NCBI GenBank assembly: GCA_023213395.1
Contig: CM041465.1
Span: 17,732,001 to 17,796,000, forward strand
Direction of reading: 5' to 3'
Length of the DNA stretch: 64,000 nucleotides
Source: Cycas panzhihuaensis
Taxonomy: Eukaryota > Cycadophyta
Shown here: one piece after another, positions 1-11,625 of the stretch
Position numbering within the stretch: position 1 is the stretch's first letter
How the letters are laid out: each line of letters begins with the position of its first letter
Made by a program: the position numbers and the translations under genes
The notes under the pieces: generated by a model
The model's input: only the letters and a program-made list of their open reading frames with translations
What the model was told of the DNA's origin: nothing
Databases searched by the model: none

Positions 1-2112
1 ATAAGTCAAGCCTTTCTAATTTTATTCTCATAAATAACTCATAATTTGTATATTAGAATAAGTTTTAATTAATTTATGAGAAAGCAATTCATGAGAAACA
101 AATATCTACTAATAAGATTATAGAATATTCTCTCGCAGAATTTCTCTACTTTAAAGACACATTTTAGCAATGAGCATCTTATAGAAAGTCACCTTATGAG
201 AAGAAGGAATCTATTAGAAAGAAATGGATGATATGATAAAGAATTCCTACAAGTGACTTCCCCTACAAGGAGCCCTTTTCATTAAATTTAACCACTAAAG
301 TGAGAATTAAAAAAAACACCTTCAACATGGGAAGAACATTTGTAGGATTCATCCATGCAGGAATTACATATAATGAAAGAAATCAAGATACATCAAACAT
401 AAATAGTATCTGTTCCCATGGGTGCTACCTACCTTCTTGATTTTAAAGGAGAAAAGGTAGACATTATTTAGGAAGCCATGGAGCAATATAATCCTAGAAT
501 ATAAATTATGATGTAGACAAGTATATCTAAAGAATAAGGATACCACATATACCAATCTTAACACAAATATTAAGAAGATCAAAGCCTTGATTGCTAATGT
601 CACTTTGCAAGGGATTAATAACTTTTGCATACCCTAAAGGATATTGCAATGGTTGTATAAAATATTCCTAATAATACTATAATATATGCAAGGCCTACAA
701 TGATGAATAATAGTTATATAAAAATAGGATACTACACTTGTTACAAAATATGCCATCTAGTCAAGAAGTATAAATATCTTAGAGGTATAATAGTTACTTA
801 TCAACAAAGTAGCTACAAAGAACAGGATAACACTAGGGAGATTTCTTCAACCATTGAATAATACAACTAAATGTTATCAGCATATGATATCAATAGCTAA
901 CAATTCCACCCATCATTCCAGTGGATTCTATGCAACAACTCTACCAAGCTCAAGGATCCTTGTAATTATTGAATTATGTATACAAGTGGCAAGGCTAGCC
1001 CCTATACAACACTTAGAAGAATATCATCACTTTATCCTCTATAAAAAGTGGGAGGGGGGGTGGTGTGTGGAGGGGGGGATTTAAAAAGAAAAGAGAGTTG
1101 GCTAGAGAAAGAAGGAGAGGATCCTATTATTTTATTTTGTTTCAATATTATAAAGACTTTCCAAAGTAAGTTTATTCTTTTCTTACTTTGTTAAGGATAG
1201 TTTTAGATAAGGAGGATAGATTTATTCTTTGGATATTGGTCCATTTATAGGCAAGAAGGTGAAGAATATAGCTTAATTTACTTTCAAACGCTAAACACTA
1301 GGGGTAAGTATATGCTGCTAAAGGTTTTAGCCCTAATTGTAATAATTAATTCTTAATGATAAAGAAGATTTACTAAAGGGATTTGTAATATTTAAAAGTG
1401 TTCTTTTGTGTATGATTAATTAATTAAATTAGCATTATCTTGGTTTTATTATATTATTTTATTTTGTGATTAAGATTTTTTCCTAAGGGAAGTAATGTTT
1501 AAAACTAGCATTACCATTTTTTCTATCATATTATTTTGCTTTTGTGGTTGATTTTTTCTTTGAGGGAAGCAATGTTGATATGATAAGTGTTTAGTATATT
1601 CTTAAAGTCATAATAATATTCTTGTCCTAGATTTTAAGCATTCACCCTTTAGTTGTATGTAACAATAATTCTCTATCATTAGTGGGAGTGAGATATATAT
1701 TAAGGATTTATGGTTGTATATTGTTCTACTTTATATGGGTTGTCCTCTACACAACTATGAGATTTGTGGTCTATTTTATTTCCCCTATTAATGGTTGTAT
1801 GAGTGTTACTAAAAAGATTAATAAGAAGTAATATTTCTGTTAATACTAATATATCATTAATAGGGTCCTTAGCTTAGGCAAAGCCTGGTATAAATTCTAG
1901 GAGATATTTTAAACAAAATCTTTTATTCAATTTTGCTTCCTCCATTTGATAATACTCAAGAGCATTCGTAGTTCTAGTGAAGGATCTTATCTATTTGAGA
2001 ACTCCTGTAGGTGTCATAGTGTTATGTTTCCTTGGATATAGTAGACATTAAACCATTATTCATAGGTGTATTGAACTATTACAATTGACACTTACAGGCA
2101 AACGTTATTGTA
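1..2112 (+). repeat. G1 left LTR (5' end outside window)
   Basis: Base 1 aligns with about 41911, and the match runs, with an interruption by E7, to 2112 on the left and 46301 on the right. Well-conserved blocks include 825-925 against 45020-45120 (about 14 differences in 100 by eye) and 1860-2112 against 46070-46301. The right copy ends in CA; the left end at 2112 reads TA. No tRNA-Met-type primer site follows 2112, so another primer or a decayed site is likely. The short open frames inside (for example 364-630 minus and 854-1084 plus) have no recognisable domain. Confidence 0.8.
1040..1046 (+). promoter_or_regulatory. TATA box of G1 left LTR
   Basis: TATAAAA occurs in a conserved context in both G1 LTRs (1040-1046 here, 45253-45259 in the right copy), preceded by a TCCTC motif in both. 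It is the best candidate LTR core promoter. Just downstream the left copy has gained G-rich runs (about 1048-1079) absent from the right copy. Confidence 0.5.
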
Positions 2113-2564
2113 ACCTATGTACAATGATTTGTAATCAATATCTAGAAAGTAAGGACCTTAGTAGGGAGGGAAAATAGTCCACTTCAATTTGATATCTCAT
2201 TTTTTCAAGATAAGGACTATCCCTAAAAAGAATCATTCTTCACCATACACTATACAAATTTATTTTGTATTCTCTTTAGTTGTCCTTATTCCTATCTTTT
2301 CTTTCATTCCCATCTTTTAAAATAGTTTAAAGGATAGAGCATCATCTTAAGAGGCCTTTAACTCACTCTCGAATAAGAGGAGGCTCTATGGATACTTCAT
2401 TGTCATTTTTGAAAGTTGTTAATCTTAAGTAACTAGTTGAAAGTATCCAAGGAGGCCATAACTTAAATAACATCATTGCTATGGAAGAAAATTGGTGTGA
2501 TTAGGAAGGTCATTTTCAAGGAAGGTAAAATTAGAAACAAATAATGGAATAGGATGAAAAGTAA
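2113..2564 (+). other. G1 untranslated leader
   Basis: About 450 bases between the left LTR and the first recognisable gag frame. I see no open frame or clear primer-binding site; this is the expected place of the 5' leader. Confidence 0.5.
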
Positions 2565-3850
2565 ATGTTTCCATGGATGTTAAATAATCCCCTAGATCTA
2601 GGAGACTTCCTTCAAGATGTACCTAATAAAATATGGGATGTTGTCCCTAATTTCTATGGAGATAACGCGTTAATTAACGAGAGGCACCTAGAGATATTTT
2701 CCCTAATGAGGAAGAAGTTTAATATTACTCATCTTGATGTGGTAGTTAGACTATTTGTTCATTCATTGGAGGGAAGAGACTTAGGCCAATTCCAGAGTCT
2801 ACCACATGGCCCAATCACAAGTTAGACTACTTTTGTGGCTACATTCTCACTAAAATATTTTAATTCAAAATCAAATGGCATCCTAGTTAGGGATTTATCT
2901 ACTATTAGAAGAGGACCTATAGAAACCCTTTCTATTTTTGTAGAAAGATTTGAGAAGATAGTTAAATCAATTTTAATCACTAAGATACCTTTAGAGCAGT
3001 CTTAATTGGAATATTTTCTAGAAGGTCTAGACTCTGAAACTTGCATGGTCATAATAGCAAGATTCCTAATAGTTTTGATCAAGTCAGTAACATGACTTTG
3101 GAGTTTTAAAAAGTGATGAATATGTTTGAAAGGACAAGTCCCTCAACTAGCATAGCTCTACCATAAAAGAATTTAAGAAATGCTACCAATCTAGAACCTC
3201 ATTCATAAACTCTTTTCAAGGGAAGAAGCCTCCAACACCTATCATAATAGGGAATACTATAGGAAATAACTAATACAAGGAACCTACCATAATGGCATAC
3301 AAATATGTACCAAAATAATCTCTAGAAGAGGAACTTCACATACATTTTAAAGACTTAATATTGGGATCTTATGGATAGGAATCTTCATCCTCTTATGATA
3401 CAGTCATAACTTCATTTAGAAACCTTAAATTTTAGGAAGCAAAAGAACTAAATATGACTATCCTTGCTAAGGCATAAAATATATGATGACGAGGCCCTTA
3501 AAAGGCTCCTAATCAATGGGAAGATCATTGTGGGACCACCATCCAAAATAATAGTCCCATTGAGCCTAGAGAAGTAGGCAGAAAAATGAATCAAGCACCT
3601 TAGACTCATGAAGGTCTAGCAAAACCCACATTAAAAGAGTATGATATAGTGAAGGACCTATAAAAGTACTTTATAAATATGAGTCTATATCAAGTGCTAA
3701 AAATTTTATAACAATGAAGGATAGTTTTAGGTATTATTCAACCTAGAAATGGCAATGAAAATATAGTAAATGTTATTAATAAGGAGATCTTACAAATGAC
3801 CTATTTGCTTACGAAAGATGTTGAGAATACAAGGTCCCAAACCTTAAATT
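2565..3850 (+). pseudogene. G1 gag remnant
   Basis: An open stretch of 86 codons from 2565 continues after a stop at about 2823 in the same style of sequence. Near 2990 there is a gag-like motif (IPLEQ, stop, LEYFLEGL) matching the hydrophobic segment before the conserved gag Gly-Leu. Farther on, around 3640-3720, a stretch resembling the EYDIVKDL...SLYQVLK linker typical of Tat/Athila gag-protease regions is seen. Gag would form the cytoplasmic virus-like particle. At least ten stops interrupt it and no zinc knuckle was found. The 2565 start is only where the open frame begins; a true initiator may lie elsewhere. Confidence 0.6.
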
Positions 3851-4450
3851 GCCACAAGATCTGAACTAGTTTGCAACTAGTTACACGAATTGAAACTAAG
3901 ATTTAACATGCAAGTTCTAAAATTAGAGATAATATAATAACATCAATATACAAGCTAAACATCACATATGCACCTGATATAATGTGGTAAAACCCTAACA
4001 GTGTGCTAGGGAAACATCCACATAGGAAAGGTATCGATCTTTATTGTTGTAGAATGGAGAAACAATAAATCTTAGTAGCAGAGTGCTCTTAGGAACAACA
4101 ACCAGCTGCCACCCTCATCACAGTACATTACATTACATACAACATAATAACAAAAGCCCTAAAATGGGCTACATGAGAGGGACATCCAAGGCATGAATCT
4201 CAACCATAGAATCTAGGGTATTTATATCAAATGACCTTGATTCTCTTTACATTTTAATATGGTTTATAAGGCTAATTTTTTGGGTCGAGGGCTATCATCC
4301 CTAAACTCTCTCTTAGCGGGGGCTGTTCCACCCCCCACACCCCCCGGCCAAGGGGGGTTCGCTCCCCTTGGAACCCCCCGAGAAAGATTAGGGGGGAAAA
4401 CTGCGTCGAAAATACACCAAAATTTTAGCCTTAAACGATTGTTATCATAA
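3851..4450. other. Unclassified stretch with a GC-rich hairpin, possible insertion
   Basis: The gag-protease linker of G1 seems to break off near 3850 and protease-like sequence resumes near 4500. The stretch between does not read as retroviral protein and contains a strikingly GC-rich island (4316-4400) with a perfect 8-bp inverted repeat (4348-4355 with 4364-4371, CCAAGGGG/CCCCTTGG). AACTAGTT occurs twice near 3865-3885. It may be a solo LTR or small non-autonomous insertion, but I could not define ends or a target duplication. The 63-codon open frame at 4259-4450 is probably fortuitous. Confidence 0.35.
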
Positions 4451-4499
4451 TATCTAATAAAATAGAAAAACCTTATTCTATATGTCTATGTATGTTCAT

Positions 4500-4870
4500 A
4501 ACTAGCACATACCTCATAATTACATAGTGGATATTAGTACTTCCTATAACGTAAGGCCTTATACCATCATGAAGGAATTGGGACTAGAATACACTAGAAC
4601 AGACCAATCTATGAAAGTTTTTAATAGTAGAGAATCTTTTACACTAAGATAGATAAAATATCTGGTATTGACTTTAACTTTAGACAAAAGGATCATGGTT
4701 CTAATATTTAGCATGGTAATTAATATGCTACCTGTTTACAAGATGTTACTTGGCTAAGACTTGGTGGTATAAATAAGAGCAATATCAAATATGAGAATGA
4801 AGACTCTCACATTCCCTTTGGGAAAAGACCTTATAACAATATACAAGGAAAACAAACACCCTATGCATGT
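4500..4870 (+). pseudogene. G1 aspartic protease remnant
   Basis: Translation gives a stretch reading IVDISTSYNVRPYTIMKELG (about 4527-4586), which matches the retrotransposon protease pattern (I-D-x-G-S-x-x-N-V followed by a ...LKKLG helix). The Asp is present but the DxG glycine is not. The protease would mature Gag-Pol inside the particle. It is followed by about 100 bases of linker. Confidence 0.5.
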
Positions 4871-4959
4871 ACAAAACTGAGAAGACAACATGATGGGTCG
4901 TTAGTATAAAGACATTGACCTAAGGACTTACTCTATTTTCCCTAATAAGGAACCTTTAC

Positions 4960-5432
4960 CAACTAAGGAAGAGGAAAAATACCTCCTATCTAGTGGATTA
5001 GATATACTAGTCTAAATGATATGCTTTGACAAAGCCAAATCAAAGGTTGGAATCAAGGCTAGTATTATTAGGGTATTACTTCCCTCTTCATATAACTTGG
5101 CTTTTAATTATATAAATAATATTGTCAAGTATGAAGCTATCACCCTAGGACTATGAAAAGCTAAGGACTTAAAAGTAAAGGAATTGAATATCATGGTAGA
5201 CTTAAAATTGGTTATTCTATATATAAGAGGAGTATATGCCACCAATCTTGGCAAGTTGAAAGCATATAAGACTAAGGTGTTATAATTGATAGGTTATTTT
5301 GAAAATTTTAATATTCAACACATTCCCTAAAGTAAAAACCAATTAGTAGATTCTTTAGTATGGCAACTTTACTTATGAATGGAGTAACCATCACCAATGT
5401 TAAAAAGGGACCCATAGAAGTCATTATGAGAT
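4960..5432 (+). pseudogene. G1 extra RNase H domain, upstream of RT
   Basis: The plus-strand translation shows the ordered landmarks of the additional (archaeal-type) RNase H of Tat/Ogre elements: an FD...SK..G start with the first acidic residue, a YEAITLGL helix with the Glu, a VDLKLV strand with the second Asp, and a closing HIP..KN..VDSL block with the last Asp. The four acidic positions are retained although stops interrupt the frame. It would degrade the RNA of RNA/DNA hybrids. It lies between protease and RT, whereas the classical Ogre order puts the extra RNase H after RT-RH. The C1 insertion cuts just behind it at 5437/16331. Confidence 0.65.
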
Positions 5433-5437
5433 CTACT

Positions 5438-5808
5438 TGTTAAAACATAATGATTAATATTGGTTTATGTATTTTGTTAAGTGTCCTCCTTAACTCTCAT
5501 AGGTATATTTTATTGTGATATTGAGATGTATGTATGGGTGCACACTTATTCATGTAATCATCCCATTGGTGGACACAATGGTTCCTTCACTTGATTAGAT
5601 AAGTATGAGATCAAATGTACTAAAGTATGTATTAATGCCTAATGCAATAATTTGGAAGGTGATCATATTCCCATATCATTATTACCTTTTGTATTGTACA
5701 TACTTTATCTTTCATATATTCATTTATTGTTTCATTATTATTTGATTCATACTTATAATATATTTTCATTATGATTTCAAAGCTAATCTTTCAATCCCTA
5801 TTTTAATA
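5438..5808 (+). repeat. C1 left LTR and PBS
   Basis: 371-bp LTR from TGTTAAAACA to TTTTAATA. It is followed at once by TGGTATCAGATA (5809-5820), a near match to the complement of initiator-Met tRNA, which fixes the 3' LTR end and the plus orientation. Confidence 0.9.
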
Positions 5809-6700
5809 TGGTATCAGATAGAGTTAAATCCACATTACTATGGTAAGGTGAAGATGTTTTCAATCAAGATTAAGCATGTTTATGAGCAAGAGTGAGAAGA
5901 ACAACCACACGAAGAAGCTTATACTTATTGCATGGAGATTTCTATCAACCACTATGAAATTGCCTCTGCCTATGATGCCCTAACTCACTTGTAGTTACTA
6001 AATTCAAAGATATTATAATCATAAAAGGATCTATTATAGAAGAGAATAGAACACACTAGTTGAATAGAGATTTAGGAAATGAATGTAGTCAGTTGTTGCA
6101 AAACCCCCAGAGACATAAATATAATCATAGTAAAACCCCTTATGCAACCTATAGAGTTGCCATGATTGATAAACTAGGAAAGCCCAATCCCTATTAAACA
6201 TGTGGCCATGAAGAAGAAATGGGAAGATAATAAGTTTCTACAGATATAGGTCTTATGGCTACCTCACAAATAGCTACGTAAAGGAGAAAGCCCATTCTTA
6301 TCATACAACCATGGTTATGACTATGAATCCTACATAAAAGAAACACATATGGTAAAAATAATGAAGGGAGCTAGAGTGAGGTGATGTTTAGGAGTGACAA
6401 GGTCGTCATAGGCAAAGAAGTAATTTAAATAGTCACATTGTAAGGAAACCATCATAATGAAGGAAGACATAACATGCACAGTCACTCATCTATCGTTAGC
6501 CACATAGAGAAAACAATATTCATGGCCATCGCTTAAAGAAGCATATAAAGATGAAGATGCAGCTCATTGTAGCCACCATGCCATCATGCTCATACTATAA
6601 AAGGAATAAAGAAGTTAGAGAATATCCATGTAATATAGTGCCCAGTCAAAGAACAATGGAGATTAAACCTTTAAGCATCACACCTCTTGCATGTAGCTTG
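5809..6700 (+). other. C1 internal region, 5' part
   Basis: About 0.9 kb between the C1 primer site and the C2 insertion. No open frame of note and no retroviral motif. Bases 6576-6700 are also present in front of the right LTR of C2 (13993-14117). Confidence 0.6.
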
Positions 6701-7012
6701 TGAAAGAGGTTAATGTATCAAGTTCATTTGTGTAGATTAATTATGTGACCTTAGGATATATTATTAGCATTAGTCTCTTAATGGAATGTACTTTATGTGC
6801 ATTTATATGTAATTTCAGGTTTATGTTATTAGGTAGGAAAATCCTAACCCTAATGCTCACCCTTAATAATAAAAGGTGAAATCTCAAGGAGGGAGTCATT
6901 ATTCATTCTCACCTCCAAGCTTGCTCTCATATCTTGTTTCATCTTCTTTTTCATTCTCCATTACCATTGTGTGTATGTGAGTGATTTATCTCCTAGATCC
7001 ATCATTCCTTCA
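6701..7012 (+). repeat. C2 left LTR and PBS
   Basis: 312 bp, TGAAAGAGG to CCTTCA, followed by TGTGGTATTAGAGC (7013-7026), a primer-binding site with one or two changes. The same start is seen in C6, where the LTR is preceded by a proper polypurine tract. Confidence 0.88.
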
Positions 7013-9020
7013 TGTGGTATTAGAGCTAGAAGGGGATCTATTCACTCCATTCCACTTGCATGGAGTCATTTTACCTCTCCTTCACCTTCAATGTGAAGTA
7101 TTGAGAGTGCATTCATTATTTTTTTAACATTTTGAGAGCTTAAAATTATAGTATTTTGTATGTTACTACTTTTTCCATGTGTGTAGAAATTCATAGGTGA
7201 AGAATACAGGTTTTTGAAGCTGTTCAACTACCGAAACAATCCTGGAAGCATTAAAGGCCCAAAATTTCATAAAAATTTGACCATCTGACAATTTGATGAA
7301 ATTTGTCATGTAAGGTCAACTTGACTAGAGAATCATTTTTATCTTCTAGAGAAACTTTAGATTCAGCCTAAAATAATGAGTTTTGGCTGTGACAAAAGGG
7401 TAAATTTTGTGGATAAGTGATTTAAAGCACTTTTCCTAATGAAATCCTTTTATTATAAGCTAAAAATATGAAAGTTTTATTAAAGGATCTAGTAGATTTA
7501 TGTCTTAAGATAATTTTAAGATAAATCTCATCAAATTTCATGCATTGGTTAGTGAGATCTATGCAGTTTTCTCACGGTTATTGATTTTGCCTACTCAACC
7601 CCATAAAGGACCTTGCAAGGGTATTTCAGGTAATTTTTTGGCAGATTTTGTAGATGGTACAGAAGGTAAAGTTAATGTACCTATCAAAACTCAACTTTTG
7701 ACATATTGAAGTTAAGATTCTGAGATAGTTGACCTGGCATGATTTTACTTTGGTGTTTTTTCGGGCAAAAAATGTTTTGTTCCTTTTCTGAAATCTGACT
7801 TCATAAATCTATTAGAAATGATATTCTGAACACTTTTTCCTTTTGTCATAAATTCAGATTTCATCATTTAGGCCTTCATATTTGTAATTTTTAAAAATTT
7901 GCCCATTTATCATTATTTGTAAATTTTGTGAAAAAATCATAAAATAGGGCAAAATAGCATGCATATAGATTTAGAAAAATCATCATTTTAGTAGAAAATT
8001 GATCTGATTTTTAGCCCATTATGTCTTATATATCAAGACTTCTAAAATCATATTTGGAAACATTGTACTAAAGCAAGGGAAACCTTGAATCAGAAGCAAC
8101 ATCCAGTTCCCTTGCTAAATCTAGCATGCTTTTCTATTTACATACATAACATAAAGCATCACAAAAGTAGCAATAACAATAAAGCATCACAAAAGTAGTA
8201 ACACCAATAAAGCATCACAAAAGCAGCAACAACAACAAAGCAAGCACAAAAAGTAAGTAAGCACATTTGGCAAGTTTCTATTTCAGTTTTCAGTTATACG
8301 AAAACATCTTACACTATTCCTAAAAGGAATCTCATCTGTACAATCTATACTGCCAGTTCTTGACTTGTACGCACACTCGCCTTGGTTGAAATAGACTAAG
8401 GTTGGCTGAAGTCTAGGCCCTAAGAGAGGTGTGAGTTTCATACTGGGTCTAGTCTTAACCAAAATAATGGTGGAGGGATAGGTTAGCTATACGTACGGCC
8501 TCCAATCAGGGATAATCTTGATAACCACCCAAGAAAACTGAAAACCTTAATGCAAAATTAAAATTAACCGAGTCCAATATCTATCATACCGATGGGATAT
8601 GCAGTATTGTTTAACTTTTCGAAGGAGGTACATAGCTTCTCATTGGTGAACTGGGTGAGGATTGGGAGTACCTGGGCTCCACTATGACTTGGATTTCATC
8701 ACCAAGCGTAGGTGTGGGTATCACGGGTGAAGGCCCTAATCGTACACTAGAAGCCTTAAGTATCGAAACCTCACCTATATTTGGACATAAGTGAGAGGTT
8801 AGTGGTATGACATATCACCACTCTTTGCCATCTCTACATTAGGCCTTATTCTTGCATCATTACTTATATTCATTTTTTTCTATAATTGTTGAAAAATAGT
8901 TAATCATTGCTTGCTTCTCATCATAACAATCATTTCTATATCCCTGCTGTGCTAGATGTACTAGCCACACGTGTTAGTGGCACATACTTCTATCATCTCT
9001 TCTACTTCTTCATCATTACC
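7013..9020 (+). other. C2 5' leader
   Basis: Two kilobases of non-coding leader between PBS and gag. It holds a 28-bp tandem repeat (8151-8234). From about 8300 on it contains blocks shared with the leaders of C3 and C4 (a CCTAAAAGGAA block, a GAACTGGGTGAGGATTGGGA block), showing common descent of the two families. No open frame of note. Confidence 0.65.
8151..8234 (+). repeat. 28-bp tandem repeat in C2 leader
   Basis: Three head-to-tail 28-bp units starting at 8151, 8179 and 8207, each beginning ATAAAGCATCACAAAAG, followed by a degenerate partial unit. C3 and C4 have a different CAAGCACT-rich tandem repeat at the matching leader position. Confidence 0.85.
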
Positions 9021-10220
9021 ATGTCATCTCAATTCAGGCAAAATGTTAACTGCATATTGAAAGGCAAAGAAAATTAGGATATATGGTACACTGGAAATAA
9101 AAATGATGCAAAGTATGAAGGCCTTTGGAGAGCCCACCTCCAGCCCACACCCAGCATACCAACAACGACTACAATAGCTATTTCCTGTGGATCTGCCCCA
9201 ACAGCTCCTACAAATGCTGCAACTAAACTACAATGGGAGATAGATGATGAAAAGATTCGTGCATGACTTTTGTTGGTCATTGATCACTCCTTGCATAACT
9301 TGATAAATGAAGAGGAATATGATACAGCCTGGAAGGTCCTAGAAGTTCTTAGAAAGAACTTTGATACGAAGTCATATTTAGAATTTATTCATCTTGTTTT
9401 GAAAATGAACAAATTAAAAATGTAGAAGGGACGAGCTCATGAGACAATAAATCTCCTTCGACCAATCAAACAGGCAATTGACAAAGACTTTAAGACCCAA
9501 TGCATCACTTGGGAATTTTTGATCCAGCCATGTTTACATGTCCCTAATTATAAAAACTTACTTGGAAGTCTTCAATCTAGTGGAACATTGAAGACATTCA
9601 ACTTCGAAGCACTTGCCGAGAAGTTCATAGAATTTGACAAGATCTTTGATACAAACTTTATAGCCTTTGACTCTCTTCCAGATGCTGCCTTTGAGGTAGA
9701 AGAATAAGTTTGCTACATAAAAAATCAAGGTCCCTCTCATGGCAGAGGAAATAATCGAGCAAGAGGAAGATGAAGAAATATGGGAAATCATCCACAAGGT
9801 CAATCAAACCCTCAATCATAACCTTGATAGTTTCAAGGCCAAGGGCCACCTCAATAAAGAGCAAGATAGTTAGTCCAAACTAATACTTCTTTAGGGACTA
9901 GTAATCAAACTATTATGTGTGATCATTGTAACTGTAAAGGACACTTAGCAAAAGATTACATAATTTCCACTTATAAGTTGGCCAAGTTCCAACCAAAACA
10001 TAGAGCTTACAATGTTGAAGAAACTTGTGAAGAATCCTTTAGTGGTGCAGGTTTTGTACAAGCACACATTCAAAGAATTGAGGGATCTTCAGCATCAAAT
10101 ACCATTGACCAACCAAAGAGATACTTTGAAGCTTGGTGTGGATATATCACTTGTGATTTCCCTTCACCAATGCCAAGTCCTATTAGAATTACCAATAGTG
10201 TGGCTTCAATCAATGGATAA
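9021..10220 (+). pseudogene. C2 gag remnant
   Basis: The start ATG at 9021 opens MSSQFRQNVN, the same N-terminus as gag of C3 (24814) and C4 (33732), which supports it as the initiator. The capsid-like part includes a HVPNYKNLLGSLQSSGTL stretch (about 9537-9590) shared with C3. A zinc knuckle near 9918 reads C-x2-C-x4-H-x4-Y: the last Cys is lost. Stops (for example at 9706) and frameshifts break it. Gag would package element RNA in cytoplasmic particles. Confidence 0.8.
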
Positions 10221-11625
10221 TGGATCATGGACATAGGAGAAACTCAACATATGACATGCAATCGCAGTCTATATCAAACATTTGACTCAAATATTCATGG
10301 AGTTGTTCACATGGCTGATAAATCACAACAACCTATTAAAGGAATTGACAACATTCGCCTAAAACTCCTAGGCTTAGAAGATTTTACATTGCTTAATGTC
10401 TTATACATACCCAATCTCAAACAAAACCTACTCTCTTTATCCACACATGTTTCTTATGGATTTGATCTGAGTGTAACCGTAAATGACTAGACTCTTAAGG
10501 TCATTCACCCTCTAACTAATCACGTGGTTTTGACTGGACATCTCTCTGGAAAACTCTTTCGACTGAATGGCTCTCCATCTTCTGAAGCCCATTGTGCCCA
10601 AAGCCCTTGTGCCGATGAAGAATTTGCATTTAATTCCATCTTGACCCATCCAACGTTGTCACTAGAAGCTCTTTAGCATGCTCGTATGGGCCATGTTCAC
10701 ATTGATAGACTTAGAGATCTTTCTAACACTCTTTCAAACCTTCTAAAGTTTTCCTCTAAGCCCTTTAAATGTGAAGCTTGTATCATTGCCAAATCTCATC
10801 GACAACCCTTTCCCAAAAGTCAGTGGAAATCAAGCCATCTATTACAATTGGTACACTCTGATTTATGTGGGCCAATGTCCATCCCTTTACTGAAGGGAAA
10901 ACTATATTACATCTCTTTCATTGATGATTTTACTAGAAAAGTATGGGTAGCTTTTCTACACAAAAAAGATAAAGCATTTCGTATATTCAAGGAATTCAAA
11001 GCCCTCACTGAAAAAGAGTTAGGTTATCAACTCAAATGTCTTTAAACTAATACCTCACATGAGTTTGAAAGCTACCTTCAAGATAATGGCATCAAGCATC
11101 AAATAACAGTAGCAGATACCCCACAGCAAAATGGAGTTGTCAAGCGCATGAACAGGACAATCATAAACATGGCTCGTGCTATGTTAATATATAAAAATAT
11201 ACCTACCTATTTATGGGCTGAAGTAATCTAGACAGTTGTTTATTATATTAATGATGTTAGCCCATCAAAGGAAGCACAATCACCTAATGAAAAGTGGTCA
11301 GGACAAGCCCCCATTGTTCACTACTTTAAAATTTTTGGCTCTACATGCTATGCCTATATTCTAAATGCAGATCGAAATAAACTCCAGCTAAGGGCACTTA
11401 AAGGCATCTTTACTAGATACCCTATGGATAAGAAAGGGTATAAGGTCTTCATACCTTCACAACAAAAAATCATCATTACTAGAGATGTCATTTTTGTAGA
11501 GATAAAGGATCAGTTACTTAAATTAGGCTCCATAGTACCCTCACGCCACTACAATAATGTTATCAAGTATGATGTTTAGATTTTAAAATTTTTGGGGGGG
11601 GGGGGGCAGACATAAATTACTCCAA
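10221..11625 (+). pseudogene. C2 protease-integrase remnant
   Basis: Protease motif W-T/I-MDIGETQHM at 10221-10250: the catalytic DSG has become DIG. The GAG-pre-integrase segment includes ARMGH (10680) and a CEAC...AKSH zinc-type motif near 10770. The integrase core has the first Asp (VHSDLCGP, about 10855), but near 11040-11060 a short deletion relative to C3 removes the DNGG block with the second Asp, and the Glu is Lys (NGVVKRM, about 11137). Integrase would insert cDNA into chromosomes; this copy cannot. A run of 13 G lies at 11594-11606. Confidence 0.8.

Noticed and set aside
8151-8260. Regular repeats with short spacing that might suggest an array such as CRISPR
   Set aside because: Units are directly adjacent without unique spacers, in a copia leader of a plant genome; a simple minisatellite.
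9074-9280. Minus-strand frame over C2 gag start
   Set aside because: Shadow of the gag region on the opposite strand.
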